Assembly (NCBI GenBank): GCA_910577295.1
Contig: CAJTLS010000017.1
Span: 16,081-60,295, forward strand
Source of the DNA: an uncultured Eubacterium sp.
GTDB lineage: Bacteria; Bacillota; Clostridia; Lachnospirales; Lachnospiraceae
Length of the DNA: 44,215 bases
Direction: 5' to 3'
Made by a program: the position numbers and the translations under genes. Shown in pieces: positions 8,334 through 18,407 of the stretch (its first letter is position 1; each line of letters opens with the position of its first letter). The notes beneath the pieces were generated by a model. It did not search any database. It was not told the origin of the DNA and was given only the letters and a program-made list of their open reading frames with translations.

Positions 8334-9161
8334 ATGGAGTTGAAGCAGGAAACCATTTGTGAAAACACGCTAGAGATTATTCAGAAATACTATCGTCTGA
8401 ACACGGAACCGTTGTTCTCCGTCCTTGCCGACGACTGTGTATGGATGGGGACGGGGAACGTGCTTGCTTCCGGAGCAGCGGCAATCCGTGGATTTTTTTA
8501 AGACGGTTTTATCATGCCTCCTGCTCGCTTGGAGGATTCAGACTTTAGACTAGTGGAAACTGGGTGCGAGGGGCAGCTGATCGTCCTTGGACAGTACACC
8601 CTTTATTCTGATAGGGATGCACAGCTTATCAGCGCGGTCAGGCAGCGGGGCACGTTCTGCTACCGGCAGGAAAAAAGAGGATGGCGCCTTTACCATATGC
8701 ACGTTTCCAACGAGTGGAACGAACTGGTGGGGGATGAAATTTTCCCCATAAAGATCAGCACGCAGACCTACTCCTATGTAAAGAAACTGCGGGCAGAAGG
8801 CGTAAGCAGGGAATCCTCGACGTTGGTGATTAAAACCGGTCTGGCGAATCAGTTTATTGATACTAACACGGTAATCTACATAGAGGCGGCGGACAGGAAC
8901 TGTATTTTACATATGCTGAATGAGAGGAAACAGGTTCCGTGGACGTTGAGGGATTTGCAGGAACAGCTTCCTCCGGACTTTTATCGTATCCACAGAAGTT
9001 ACTGTGTCAACAGCGACTATGTGACAAAGATTGAGCGCTATGCCGTAACGCTGGTGACCGGCGAGACGCTCCCGATTCCGAAAATGCGTTATATGCAGAT
9101 ACGGGAGGAGCTGACCGCCCTGATTGAAAAAAACGCCTGCAGAAAAGAGGAAAAAGAGTGA
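8334..9161 (+). pseudogene. LytTR-family regulator with NTF2/SnoaL-like N-domain, interrupted by in-frame TAA
   Basis: ATG 8334 has an AAAGGGA site upstream. Codons 1-55 encode an NTF2/SnoaL-like start (IIQKYYRLNTEPLFSVLADDCVWMG). Codon 56 is TAA (8499-8501), directly after two TTT codons. The same frame then continues without break to 9161: DGFIMPPARLEDSDF and the rest of the SnoaL-like fold, then a LytTR DNA-binding domain at about residues 165-265 (FYRIHRSYCVN, IPKMRY). Because both parts share a frame, this is a nonsense codon rather than a frameshift. An internal start at 8514 lacks a ribosome site. A typical protein of this kind is a transcription factor whose N-domain may sense a small ligand. 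As written it is broken unless the stop is read through. Confidence 0.75.
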
Positions 9162-9181
9162 AAAATAAATTGTTTCACAAT

Positions 9182-9196
9182 ACAAACTTTGTTTGT
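9182..9196. promoter_or_regulatory. Perfect short dyad before the response-regulator gene
   Basis: ACAAAC TTT GTTTGT is a perfect six-base inverted repeat in the 56-base gap between the LytTR gene and the response-regulator gene, 21 bases before the latter's ATG. It overlaps the untranslated leader, so it could be an operator or a weak RNA hairpin. Confidence 0.3.
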
Positions 9197-9217
9197 CTGG
9201 AAGGAAGGTTTTTGTGA

Positions 9218-10012
9218 ATGAGATTTTTAGTGGCAGATAATAAACCCTTAATATTGAAAGAACTTGTTTCTGCTCTCCAAAGCATAAGGCCGGAAGCAGA
9301 GATATTGTTTTTTACATGGCCAGACGATGCATTGGAGGCAGTGAAAGAGCAACCGGTTGATGTGGCGTTTTTAGATATCGAAATGGGTGGTATGACCGGT
9401 TTACAACTGGCGGAAAGATTAAAAAAAATCAGGCCGGATATGCACATTGTTTTTGTGACTGGATATCAGGAATATGCGATGGATGACTTTACGGTGCATG
9501 CCACCGGATACTTGTTAAAGCCGATTGATAAGGAGGCGTTGGAACGGGAGCTGACTTCTATATATAGAAAAACGGAAAAGCAGAAGCACATCCGGGTGCA
9601 GACTTTTGGAGGCTTTGAGGTTTTTGTGGATGGAGAGCCGGTTAAATTTGCGCGGACAAAGTCAAAAGAGCTGTTGGCATATCTGATTGATTGCAGAGGT
9701 GCATCGGTAACAACGAGAGAGGCATATGTCGCTTTGTTCGAAGAGGGCACAGATACCGGAATGGGATATTTCCGTAACATCGTGCATGGACTGAAAAGTG
9801 CGCTGCAAAATGCTGGTGTTGAAGAAATCCTGAAGCGTAGCTTTAACAGTCTTGCGATTGCAACAGAGGAAATAGATTGTGATTATTACCGTTTTTTGGA
9901 AGGCGATCCGGTCGCAATCAACCAGTACTCAAATGATTATATGCCACCTTATAGCTGGGCGGAACCACGCAATGCGACGTTTGGTTTTGAATGCGGAAAA
10001 ACGAATACTTAA
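9218..10012 (+). CDS. Response regulator with receiver and OmpR/SARP-like DNA-binding domain
   Basis: This 264-residue protein has a CheY-like receiver (1-118) with the phosphoacceptor Asp53 in FLDIEMGG, Thr81 in VFVTGY and Lys101 in LLKPI. A winged-helix DNA-binding domain follows at about 124-180 (VQTFGGFEVFVDGEPVKFARTKSKELL), as in SARP-type regulators. The remaining 85 residues are a short BTAD-like tail. The last 10 or so codons lie in a block duplicated at 30.6 kb, so the C-terminus may have been altered by recombination. No partner histidine kinase is in the window. It sits directly upstream of the giant exoprotein operon and is the best candidate to control that operon and the exporter operon, which share upstream DNA. 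Confidence 0.88.
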   Translation: MRFLVADNKPLILKELVSALQSIRPEAEILFFTWPDDALEAVKEQPVDVAFLDIEMGGMTGLQLAERLKKIRPDMHIVFVTGYQEYAMDDFTVHATGYLLKPIDKEALERELTSIYRKTEKQKHIRVQTFGGFEVFVDGEPVKFARTKSKELLAYLIDCRGASVTTREAYVALFEEGTDTGMGYFRNIVHGLKSALQNAGVEEILKRSFNSLAIATEEIDCDYYRFLEGDPVAINQYSNDYMPPYSWAEPRNATFGFECGKTNT

Positions 10013-10177
10013 AAGAGTGAAATTATCATTTGGCAAACCTCTGCAATGCGCTATTGCTGATACGCTTTTGCTACACGGAATGTGTTATTGTAGATTTGCT
10101 GATCGTATCTATCATGGCCGGATCGCTGCCGGGCTTTACAATCCGAGTTTAAAAATCAATCATAATGAAGGAGGAAA
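9981..10177 (+). promoter_or_regulatory. Shared upstream block A (promoter region of the exoprotein/peptide/NRPS series)
   Basis: This stretch aligns with 30605-30769 upstream of the exporter operon. Common parts are TTGGTTTTGAATGCGG, GATACGCTTTTG followed by TACACG and ATGTGTTATT, and TTTACAATCC followed by an AATCATAAT word. The strongest-kept core (10059-10095) contains ACAC-N5-GTGT, a small dyad. Apart from the tail of the response-regulator gene it encodes nothing obvious. Shared DNA in front of two operons suggests a common activator, probably the adjacent response regulator. I could not fix a convincing -10/-35 pair. Confidence 0.6.
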
Positions 10178-10240
10178 ATGAATTCAACAATGTTTAATGG
10201 AATAAAGGACGGTCATAAGAAAGGAGAGATAGGAAAATGA
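10178..10240 (+). CDS. 20-residue leader ORF translationally coupled to the giant exoprotein
   Basis: An excellent ribosome site (AAGGAGGAAA, ending at 10177) precedes ATG 10178. The 20-codon frame ends at TGA 10238-10240, which overlaps the ATG of the giant gene (10237-10239) as ATGA. This layout usually means translational coupling. The peptide begins MNST and is Lys/Gly-rich, with no hydrophobic stretch and no double-glycine motif. The matching place before the exporter operon (ATG 30770, beginning MAST) also opens a short frame, which runs into the adaptor gene out of frame. It may be a regulatory leader peptide or the remnant of a small precursor gene. Confidence 0.45.
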   Translation: MNSTMFNGIKDGHKKGEIGK

Positions 10241-13200
10241 GATCCTACTTGAAAAGAACCTATGCATTGGCAATTGTTGTTAGTATGATTGTTTCTATGT
10301 TTTCCATGCCTGCCGGCGTAATGGCGAAAGAAAAGACAGAGAAAAAGCTGGCGGCAGAGCAGAATGAGAAAGCGTTGAAACAAAAAATCAAAGACAGTGC
10401 AGACAGCAGTGAGTATCCGAATGGATTGATTGCCTTTGGAGAATCACAGATGAGCGGCACCGAGGGAAGCGATTCTGAAATGCTGATTGTACGGGCAGGC
10501 GGTACTAAAGGCAAGGCGAAAGTTACCGTGAAAGCAATTGGCGTATCTGCCAAGTATGGGGAAGACTATCTTCTGTCCGTGCAGGAGGGAAAGAAAAAAA
10601 CGGTCTTAGATGGCGGTGACGATACCTCCACCTTAATGGAAAAATATGGAGAAAACTTGAGTATAGAAGACACTGATTCTAAAGAATCAGACAATACGGA
10701 ACAGGCAGGCAGGGCTGCCGGGGCAAAGTTTATGGCAAATGCGTCTGAAACAGGAACTGCGAAAATGGATGAGCTGTCAGGTCTGCAGAAAGCAACGGCA
10801 ATGCAGAATGGTTCTGTAGGACAGCAAAAGTCCTGGCGTGAAGTGAACGATAAAGAAAGCAGTGGCTACAAAGAAGCAGAAGAAATGATGACGCAGGGGA
10901 AGAAAAATTTGCTGGATGCCGTGAAAGATATGAATGGTGCAGAGTATACGTTTACCTTTGAGGAGGGCGAGTATAAAAAAGCCATTGATATTTCTGTGAT
11001 TGATGATTCCCTGTCAGAAGGAGATGAACAGATTATGTTCATCATATCGGATGTATCAGGGGCGGCCTCCAGTGATAACTATACTGCATATTTCAATATC
11101 AAGGACGATGAAGAGGCTGAGGAAAATGTCTATGAAATGAATACGAAGAAAGTGTCTGTCAGGAGAGGGACAGATGCGGTGGAACTGACCGTGAATAAGA
11201 CATCCGGCACAGAGAAAATGAGTGTGCTGACCGTTGGCACCAGTGCGGTGACGGCAAAAGAGGGCGTGGACTATGAGACAGTTAAGACTTCTCTGGTTTT
11301 TGCGCCGGGGATGAAGAGTAAGACGGTTACCGTACCGCTGATAAAGGAAAGTGAGACAACCGGAGAGGTATCCTTTTATGTTGGACTGGAATCAAAGGAT
11401 GGCGTGGTCAATAATGACAAAAATGCCACATTGGTAATGATACGGGATAAAGTTGAATCAGGAGCCGTTGAATATGAGGCTCATAATACTGTTTCGGCGA
11501 AATCTGCCCAAAGGACATCTAAGGATAAAGATAGCATCAGCACGAAGGCGGAGGAATCCAGAACAGTATATTCAGGAGACTATAAAATTGATTCATGGAA
11601 TGGCAGCTGGACAGATCGTACAGTTATAAGCGGGTTGGATCTGCGTACAGCGACTAAAGTCAGAGTGACTTTTTATTCTACAGAAGGCAGTACGACCGTA
11701 ACAGAAGGAAGTGGCTGCAAGAAGCATGATGTTACCAAAAAAGACCGTGAAGTCTGGTTTGATCTGGGCAGCAATGATACGAAGTTTTATGATTATGTAG
11801 CAGATTCTTTCTCTTGTAATGAGGCAAGTGTTACTTTATCTTCTAATCAAAAAAAGAAGGATATGAAACTGAGGGCAAGTGTGCGTGGTGTAAATGGTAA
11901 CAAAAATGCTACCTTGCACGTGAAAGAGGTGGTTGTTACCTATCCGGCTTATACGGTTACGATAAAAAACGATTGGATTTCTAATGCAAACGGAAAAATT
12001 GTAGATTCCTGCAATGCGTATCAGGAAATCCTATATACGGCGGCAAAGACAAAAAAGAATCAGGGACAACCGTTTTATATCGGGGAAGGAAAGACAAACA
12101 GGGAGCTTTCAAAAGCTTACTATTTTATGGATGATGCCTTAGGATTGTCCTATGAATATAATGGCACAAGCAAAACATCGGGCGGTGTTTCTCCCAACCG
12201 TTCCAATGCCCCATTTGACTGTTTCCAGATTTATAATGTAAAATCCGGCAAATGGCAGGATATTAAAGAGACAAAAGACGGGAAAAGTATTACGCTGGGA
12301 ACCCTTTTGAATAACTATAAAGAGTGCCTTGATAAGGAACGTTTTTCGTTACGTCCGAAGTTTAGTATCAGTAAGACAATGGTAAAGTTCTTGAATAATT
12401 CTTACACAACGGTGGGCGAAAAGAAGATTAAACAGTCAGACGCCGGCGAGTTTGCAGGTTTTAATAATAATTCAACACTGACGCTCAACTTGCTTGATAC
12501 AGTTCAGATTACCGGTACGCCAAAGGCTGGATATTCTGTTAGTGGTTTTTCGGTATATGACAGCAGCAATAAAAACCCCTTGTCTTATAAAAAAACTGGC
12601 AGCGCCAATGTAATCAAGCTGAGCCCCCCGACAACCCACCAGATTAATGTCGATCTTCTGTACGAGAAATCCAAGATCGAGGTTTTGGCTGACCCGAGCG
12701 GACAAAATACGGGCAAGGGATCTGTCCTCTATACGCACCCAAAGGATAGCAGCAAGATGGTTTCTGGCGATGCGAAGCATAAGATGACGATTGATGATGC
12801 CATGATTGGCACGAATTACAAAATCATCGGTCTTGCCAATAGCGGCACAAGTTTTAAGACCCCGGACGGGAAAAATGTGCAGTACCGCGCTGTATGGCGG
12901 GACGGAACGATTGATGTGGATTCTGACGGCGTCCTCTCTGATAAAGAGAAGAAAGATGCAAATGGCTACAAAGAGTTTAGTCCTGTCAGCGGAAATGTTT
13001 TGTCCTTTAGCCCATCGCGTGCTTATACGAAAGTATATTATGATTTTGCGATTCGCGAGGAGGTTACGAAAAAGGCAAATAGAGCATATCTGATGGGAAC
13101 AGTATCGCTGGCAGATAAAGTGTTGTTTACCGGCAAAACGTCTGTGACCCCGTTAAACGGCGTGCAGGTCGTTGCTGACGGCGACACGGCAATGACACAG

Positions 13201-16200
13201 CACACCGATGGGGATAAATATACCGATGAATGTGATGGCTATTATATCATGGATGGGGATGGAACATATTATGCCTATGATTATATGCTTATGACCTATA
13301 CCTATAATGCGCCAAACGGCGCTGTTTTGGTGGCAAATGAAGTAGCCAATCCAAACAGCCACAAAGATGTTATATTCCATACCGATTCTGTGATGGATGT
13401 GGACTCTGCACTGGCATTTTACGTGAAGGAAGATAAAGATAAAAAGACCACGGAAGAGAAAAGTATTAATTATATGCAAATAGACAATGGGAACTATAAA
13501 TATCGCCTCAAGTTCCATGTAAGCAGCAAGAATCCGGATTTACAGCCGAGGAAGGGAATCCTTTGTTTCTATAGTCCGGAAGGAACTGAAGTGAAAAGGC
13601 TGGAACAGGAGATCAAACCGGGGGATTCCGGTCAGTTTAGTTTCGAGTTCAATCCGGGTGAAGAGAAATTCGTGGCGGGTACCAGAATCACATTTCAGGT
13701 AGAGGACCAGAATGGAACCCGTTATTATGAGAGAGAAACCGGAATTAAATTAACAGAAAACAGTTTTCATTTTGGCGGCGCTTCTACTGTCGTTGACCTG
13801 ATGGGAAAAGTTGACTCAGCATTTGATCTGGGCTGGAGCGGCAACTTTGATTCTAAGAGTAATGATAGCATTGTGGAAGAGGAAGTAAAGGATGAAGAGG
13901 GCAAGGTCATCGGCACTGCAAAGACGATGACGGTAGGATTTTCAACGGGGGGAAGCAAACAGAAGTTCGATATCGACAGCCTCAGAACAAGAGCAGACAA
14001 AAAAGCAAAGACACAGGAGAAATACTTGAATGAAACCCTGAAGGTCGGCAAAAAGAATGCAGACAAGGTGACAGGCAAGGATAAGGAAAAACTGGATAAA
14101 CTGAAAAAAGAGATGGATGATGCCGCCAAGGAATTTGATGATGCCTTTGATGATAAGTCGAATCCGAAAAAAACCAGCGCAAAGGTAGTCGGCAATGTGA
14201 CGGCGGACGTATCTGTTTCTCTGGCATTGCGATTCCTGCTAGATGAAGAAAGGGCCGAGTATTATTTTGACAGTATGATATTGAATGCCACGGTCTCCGC
14301 CGGGTTCGGTGCAGACCTCAGTTTTGCTACCCCGATTGGTATCACGATTTCGATTGGGTTTAAGATCGGTGTGGATAACAGCGGGGCGACCTTTGTTATT
14401 GCACAGAGAGAGGATCTAGCAAACCCAACAAGGTATTATCTGACAAAGAAAAATGACAAAACCGAGGATGGCTTAATTGAAGAAGATGGAAAGATTAACC
14501 TGTTTGATTTTAGCAAGTCGCTTGATAATCCGTACAGCCACACCGGCACTTTTGATGTGAACCCATATATTACGCTGACTGCCGGGGTCGGAGTGCTGGG
14601 AGATATGATTAAGGTCAGTGTTTCTGGTAAAGCACAGTTCTATATGACTTTCTTTACGGATGATAGGGAGAATTCAGGTTCGCTTACTTTAACGGCAAGT
14701 ATCGGCGTTAAGGTATTGTTTATCTCCCATGAATGGCCATTTGCTACCATGGATGCGCCGATGTTTGGCAATGCGTCAAAATCTTCTACGGGGATGGAGG
14801 AACTGAATTATCTGCATGACAGCAGCCGGGTACTGCGGGCAGATGATAAGGACTATCTGAAAAACCGAAGCAAATGGAACACGGCGGATGTATCGGCAAA
14901 GAGTCTGGATGAAAATGAAAACGGAGTGGCGCAGGCCACGATCTTGGAAGGACTTTATAACGGGACAGACATAAAGGTGCAGGCGATCAATGAGGACGGG
15001 GATTATCTGGGGATTTTCTTAGATGATGAACTGGATGAGAATGGTAAGCCTGTCAGGGCAGAGGAGGACAGCGCCGCTGCTTATTACAGTATTTATGACC
15101 ATACGACCGGTCAGTGGGCAAAACCGGTACTGCTGGAAGACGATGGCTTTGTGGATCAGGATCTGAACATCTTTGATCTGGGAGACAGAGGCATGCTAGT
15201 AACCTGGTCTTCTGCAAACAAAAAATTGGGCGACGGGGCAGTTACATCGCGGACAGAAATGATGAATGCAATGGATATCCACGGCTGTTTCTTTGATAAG
15301 ACAACGAAGAAGTTTGGCGGAATCGACATCATTACGAAAGAAACACCAAAGGATGAAGACGGCAACAGTGATTTTGCAGGGGATATCTCTCCGAGTGTTG
15401 TCTACAATGATAAGTCACTGCTGATTTATTACACCAAGAATGAATATGCGGTATCCGATAGCAAGGAGGGCGAGGTAGTCGGGGATGTTGTGTACCCTGA
15501 ATACAGCCTGCAGACATATAGACAGTATACCTTTGCCGGAAACGCCGGTACAGAAGGAAAATGGATTACCGATTATGCACAGCTTAATGATAATGGTAAG
15601 ACAAAAGAAGGAATCATGGCCCAGTGTGGAAATGACGAGGCAAAATATAATCGGTATGTGGAAGCATTTTACGGGCAGGTATTCTTTGACCCGACACCAT
15701 CCTGCTATGTGGATGAGAAGCTGGATGACGAGGGATATTGGACAGAAGAGCCTATGATTTACAATAGGGCTTCGTGGTCTGGCGGTTCCTATGAGGAAGA
15801 AGATGGAAAGGTTAAGGAGCCGGCGGCGGGCATCGTTGACGAAAAAGTTGAAATCAGCGGAAGCGATGCAGAAACTTACCAATCGGTAAAGATTCTGGAC
15901 ACGGATTCTATCAGTTATAACAATTTGGGTCTGCTGGCATATACGGTAGATTATGACCAGAGCATGTCAACCACGACGGACAGGGATGTGGTGTTGCAGA
16001 TTTATGATTTTGAAACAGGGGAAATGACGCACCGCGTGATGGTTACCTGCGATCAGGCAGCTGATTCTGGTGTGAAGTTTGTCAGGGCGGAGGATTCCGA
16101 CCAGCAGATTGCCGATACTTATCTGACATGGATTTCGGATGGAAACATCGTAGCAACTGATATTTCCAATATAATCCGGTCAGAGAAAGGCTTGCTGCAG

Positions 16201-18375
16201 GATGAAAAATCCGGTGTGTACTATATTAACAAATCCCGGGACAGCGGTTATATTCCTGCATCGGTAATGGTGCAGGCTGACGTCAATGAAGAGACCGGTG
16301 AACTGGAAAATGCGGTGACTAGCTTTGATGTCCACAGCACAGACGGATATGTATATGTGTCATGGACTCAGTCAGCGAGCACATTAAAGAAGGGCGTGGA
16401 AGAAAATTCCGAAGAAGCCCTGAAAACCGAGAACCAGTTGATTGAGAACCAGATTTATATGGCACGTTACGACATGGCGGAAGGAATGATGACCGGCAAG
16501 GTACAGGTAACCAGCGAAGAGGGCGCAAACTATAACGACCTGTCCTTTGTGGTTAATTCGGATGCTACGTTGACGGCTCTGGCAACCAAGATGAAATCAA
16601 AGGTTGTGGATGCAGATGAGTTTAATAAGATGGTTGACGAGTATAATGAAACGGCATTCAAAGACCAGAAGATGGATCAGGTGGCAGAGGATGATTATGT
16701 CGAATATGCTGCGCCGGATGGTTCCAAGTCGTTAGTTTCTCTGCAGATTCGTCCGGTATCCGTGATGAAGGTCAGCGACCTGAACATGGATAAAATCAAG
16801 GAAGGGGAGCAGAATCAGGTTGGTTTTACGTTACTCAATGACGGCATCGACACTTTGAAGAATGCGAAACTGACAGTAACGGATGGCAATGGAAGCAGCA
16901 TCCTGCTAGAAGGAAAACAGAGTGCAGAGAAGGATGCCGAGGCAGAAAAGACCTTTAGTACGACAGAGTATGAGAAAGTGGACTCCATTACCATCGACAA
17001 GCTGATGGGAGGAGATACCTATCAGGGGGTGGTTGGAATTGATTTAGATGAGCATGAGACATCGGCCACTGTGAAGATTCGTCTGGTGGATGCAGACGGC
17101 AGGACATTAATTGATGAAACGTATAATAAAGAGATAGAAGAAAATTATCTGATTACGGATCTGGCTGTGACAGAGACCGAAGAGAGAGACGTATACCATG
17201 TTTCTTTCGATGTAGAAAATGGAGAATACCGCTATGTTTCTGCGAAAAAGGCAACGGTTGGAATCCGGACAAAGGACGGAGATGTGGCACTGGCGGAAAT
17301 TGATGTACCAGAGTTGGAGAAAAACAAGACCGGAAGCTATGAGACGACAGTTCGCGTAGATTCGTCGAAGCAGTTTGTCGAATCTGATGGCGAAAACGGT
17401 TTCCTGCTGGAGACAGGTACATTCTTCGTGAGGATGAAAGATGAGATTCAGACGCAGGATGTTGTGCGCAAGGCAAGCGGTGCACAGATGGAGGCAATTA
17501 ACGGAATCAAAGAAGGCATGATCGGAGACGGCAAAGGCATTTCGCTTGGCGAGGGCGATATGGTGAGTCTGACGGCAAATATTAAATCATCCCTAGCCAA
17601 TGAAGAACTGGGAACAACCGGAACAGAGGGACTTCAGGTAGTATGGGAAGTCGAAGATGACAGTATTGTCAGCGTGGACGCAGATGACAGGCTAACTGGC
17701 CTGAAGAAAGGAACAACGGGATTAAAGGCATATGTAATGCCTAAGAATTCCGAATCCATCGTGGCGGTAGATGAATCGCAGAAGGCAGGGGATTATAACT
17801 TTGGTGACGAAGTTTCTAATTATTCGGGCCTGCCGAACGCGGCAATTAAGGTATATTCGGCAAAAGTGACGGTCAGTGAACATACAGCAAAGACGCCGTC
17901 ATCGACAGTAACGCCGACACCGGGAGTAACGCCAGCACCGAAACCGCCAGCAGTAAACCGGAAAAAAACGGCAACGCAGAAAGGTATCCGCTATACAGTA
18001 TCCGGTAAAAATGCAGTTGTCAGTAAAATGACGAAAAAGACTGCCAGTGTGTCTATTCCTGCCCGTGTTAAGATTGGCGGGAAGTACTATCCGGTTACAC
18101 AGATTAGTGCGAATGCCTTTAAGAACAATAAGAAGCTTAAAAAAGTAACAATCGGAAAAAATGTAAAGACAATCAAGAAAAATGCTTTTTATGGATGTCG
18201 TTCCCTAAAGAGGGTGGTCTTCAAAGGGAAGAAAGTGACTGCTGTCGGCAAAAATGCATTTAAGAGAATAGCCAAAAAGGCGGTTATCCGTGTTCCGAAA
18301 AAGGTATTGAAAAAATACAAGAAGCTCCTAAATAAAAAGGTCGGAGTTACTAAAAAGATGAAAATAAAATCATAA
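10237..18375 (+). CDS. Giant secreted protein (2712 aa) with Calx-beta-like domains and C-terminal LRR
   Basis: A signal peptide (hydrophobic residues 10-28, cleavage near VMA, residue 30) opens the protein. Calx-beta-like repeats follow at about 60-292 (DDSLSEGDEQIMFIISDVSG is characteristic) and about 296-405. Then come several beta-rich regions without a clear family, an EF-hand-like DVDSDGVLSDKE loop near residue 894, a charged coiled-coil at about 1245-1310, and a long region (about 1540-2130) whose repeated strand-turn patterns could be propeller blades. A Big2-like piece lies near 2465 (SIVSVDADDRLTGLKKGT). A Thr-Pro linker (about 2553-2575) leads to a BspA-type leucine-rich repeat (about 2595-2700). 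There is no LPXTG or C-terminal membrane anchor. As first long gene of the biosynthetic series it may be a surface receptor, adhesin or carrier for the product, but its function is unknown. An alternative ribosome site, AAAGGAGAGA, precedes its ATG. Confidence 0.85.
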   Translation: MRSYLKRTYALAIVVSMIVSMFSMPAGVMAKEKTEKKLAAEQNEKALKQKIKDSADSSEYPNGLIAFGESQMSGTEGSDSEMLIVRAGGTKGKAKVTVKAIGVSAKYGEDYLLSVQEGKKKTVLDGGDDTSTLMEKYGENLSIEDTDSKESDNTEQAGRAAGAKFMANASETGTAKMDELSGLQKATAMQNGSVGQQKSWREVNDKESSGYKEAEEMMTQGKKNLLDAVKDMNGAEYTFTFEEGEYKKAIDISVIDDSLSEGDEQIMFIISDVSGAASSDNYTAYFNIKDDEEAEENVYEMNTKKVSVRRGTDAVELTVNKTSGTEKMSVLTVGTSAVTAKEGVDYETVKTSLVFAPGMKSKTVTVPLIKESETTGEVSFYVGLESKDGVVNNDKNATLVMIRDKVESGAVEYEAHNTVSAKSAQRTSKDKDSISTKAEESRTVYSGDYKIDSWNGSWTDRTVISGLDLRTATKVRVTFYSTEGSTTVTEGSGCKKHDVTKKDREVWFDLGSNDTKFYDYVADSFSCNEASVTLSSNQKKKDMKLRASVRGVNGNKNATLHVKEVVVTYPAYTVTIKNDWISNANGKIVDSCNAYQEILYTAAKTKKNQGQPFYIGEGKTNRELSKAYYFMDDALGLSYEYNGTSKTSGGVSPNRSNAPFDCFQIYNVKSGKWQDIKETKDGKSITLGTLLNNYKECLDKERFSLRPKFSISKTMVKFLNNSYTTVGEKKIKQSDAGEFAGFNNNSTLTLNLLDTVQITGTPKAGYSVSGFSVYDSSNKNPLSYKKTGSANVIKLSPPTTHQINVDLLYEKSKIEVLADPSGQNTGKGSVLYTHPKDSSKMVSGDAKHKMTIDDAMIGTNYKIIGLANSGTSFKTPDGKNVQYRAVWRDGTIDVDSDGVLSDKEKKDANGYKEFSPVSGNVLSFSPSRAYTKVYYDFAIREEVTKKANRAYLMGTVSLADKVLFTGKTSVTPLNGVQVVADGDTAMTQHTDGDKYTDECDGYYIMDGDGTYYAYDYMLMTYTYNAPNGAVLVANEVANPNSHKDVIFHTDSVMDVDSALAFYVKEDKDKKTTEEKSINYMQIDNGNYKYRLKFHVSSKNPDLQPRKGILCFYSPEGTEVKRLEQEIKPGDSGQFSFEFNPGEEKFVAGTRITFQVEDQNGTRYYERETGIKLTENSFHFGGASTVVDLMGKVDSAFDLGWSGNFDSKSNDSIVEEEVKDEEGKVIGTAKTMTVGFSTGGSKQKFDIDSLRTRADKKAKTQEKYLNETLKVGKKNADKVTGKDKEKLDKLKKEMDDAAKEFDDAFDDKSNPKKTSAKVVGNVTADVSVSLALRFLLDEERAEYYFDSMILNATVSAGFGADLSFATPIGITISIGFKIGVDNSGATFVIAQREDLANPTRYYLTKKNDKTEDGLIEEDGKINLFDFSKSLDNPYSHTGTFDVNPYITLTAGVGVLGDMIKVSVSGKAQFYMTFFTDDRENSGSLTLTASIGVKVLFISHEWPFATMDAPMFGNASKSSTGMEELNYLHDSSRVLRADDKDYLKNRSKWNTADVSAKSLDENENGVAQATILEGLYNGTDIKVQAINEDGDYLGIFLDDELDENGKPVRAEEDSAAAYYSIYDHTTGQWAKPVLLEDDGFVDQDLNIFDLGDRGMLVTWSSANKKLGDGAVTSRTEMMNAMDIHGCFFDKTTKKFGGIDIITKETPKDEDGNSDFAGDISPSVVYNDKSLLIYYTKNEYAVSDSKEGEVVGDVVYPEYSLQTYRQYTFAGNAGTEGKWITDYAQLNDNGKTKEGIMAQCGNDEAKYNRYVEAFYGQVFFDPTPSCYVDEKLDDEGYWTEEPMIYNRASWSGGSYEEEDGKVKEPAAGIVDEKVEISGSDAETYQSVKILDTDSISYNNLGLLAYTVDYDQSMSTTTDRDVVLQIYDFETGEMTHRVMVTCDQAADSGVKFVRAEDSDQQIADTYLTWISDGNIVATDISNIIRSEKGLLQDEKSGVYYINKSRDSGYIPASVMVQADVNEETGELENAVTSFDVHSTDGYVYVSWTQSASTLKKGVEENSEEALKTENQLIENQIYMARYDMAEGMMTGKVQVTSEEGANYNDLSFVVNSDATLTALATKMKSKVVDADEFNKMVDEYNETAFKDQKMDQVAEDDYVEYAAPDGSKSLVSLQIRPVSVMKVSDLNMDKIKEGEQNQVGFTLLNDGIDTLKNAKLTVTDGNGSSILLEGKQSAEKDAEAEKTFSTTEYEKVDSITIDKLMGGDTYQGVVGIDLDEHETSATVKIRLVDADGRTLIDETYNKEIEENYLITDLAVTETEERDVYHVSFDVENGEYRYVSAKKATVGIRTKDGDVALAEIDVPELEKNKTGSYETTVRVDSSKQFVESDGENGFLLETGTFFVRMKDEIQTQDVVRKASGAQMEAINGIKEGMIGDGKGISLGEGDMVSLTANIKSSLANEELGTTGTEGLQVVWEVEDDSIVSVDADDRLTGLKKGTTGLKAYVMPKNSESIVAVDESQKAGDYNFGDEVSNYSGLPNAAIKVYSAKVTVSEHTAKTPSSTVTPTPGVTPAPKPPAVNRKKTATQKGIRYTVSGKNAVVSKMTKKTASVSIPARVKIGGKYYPVTQISANAFKNNKKLKKVTIGKNVKTIKKNAFYGCRSLKRVVFKGKKVTAVGKNAFKRIAKKAVIRVPKKVLKKYKKLLNKKVGVTKKMKIKS

Positions 18376-18407
18376 ATGTAATGATGCGTGGGAAAGGAGG
18401 TGTCCAT

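Noticed and set aside
9879..10181. Overlapping 100-codon frame at the end of the response-regulator gene
   Set aside because: It has no ribosome site and overlaps both the regulator and block A. It could only be of interest if the regulator C-terminus were frameshifted.
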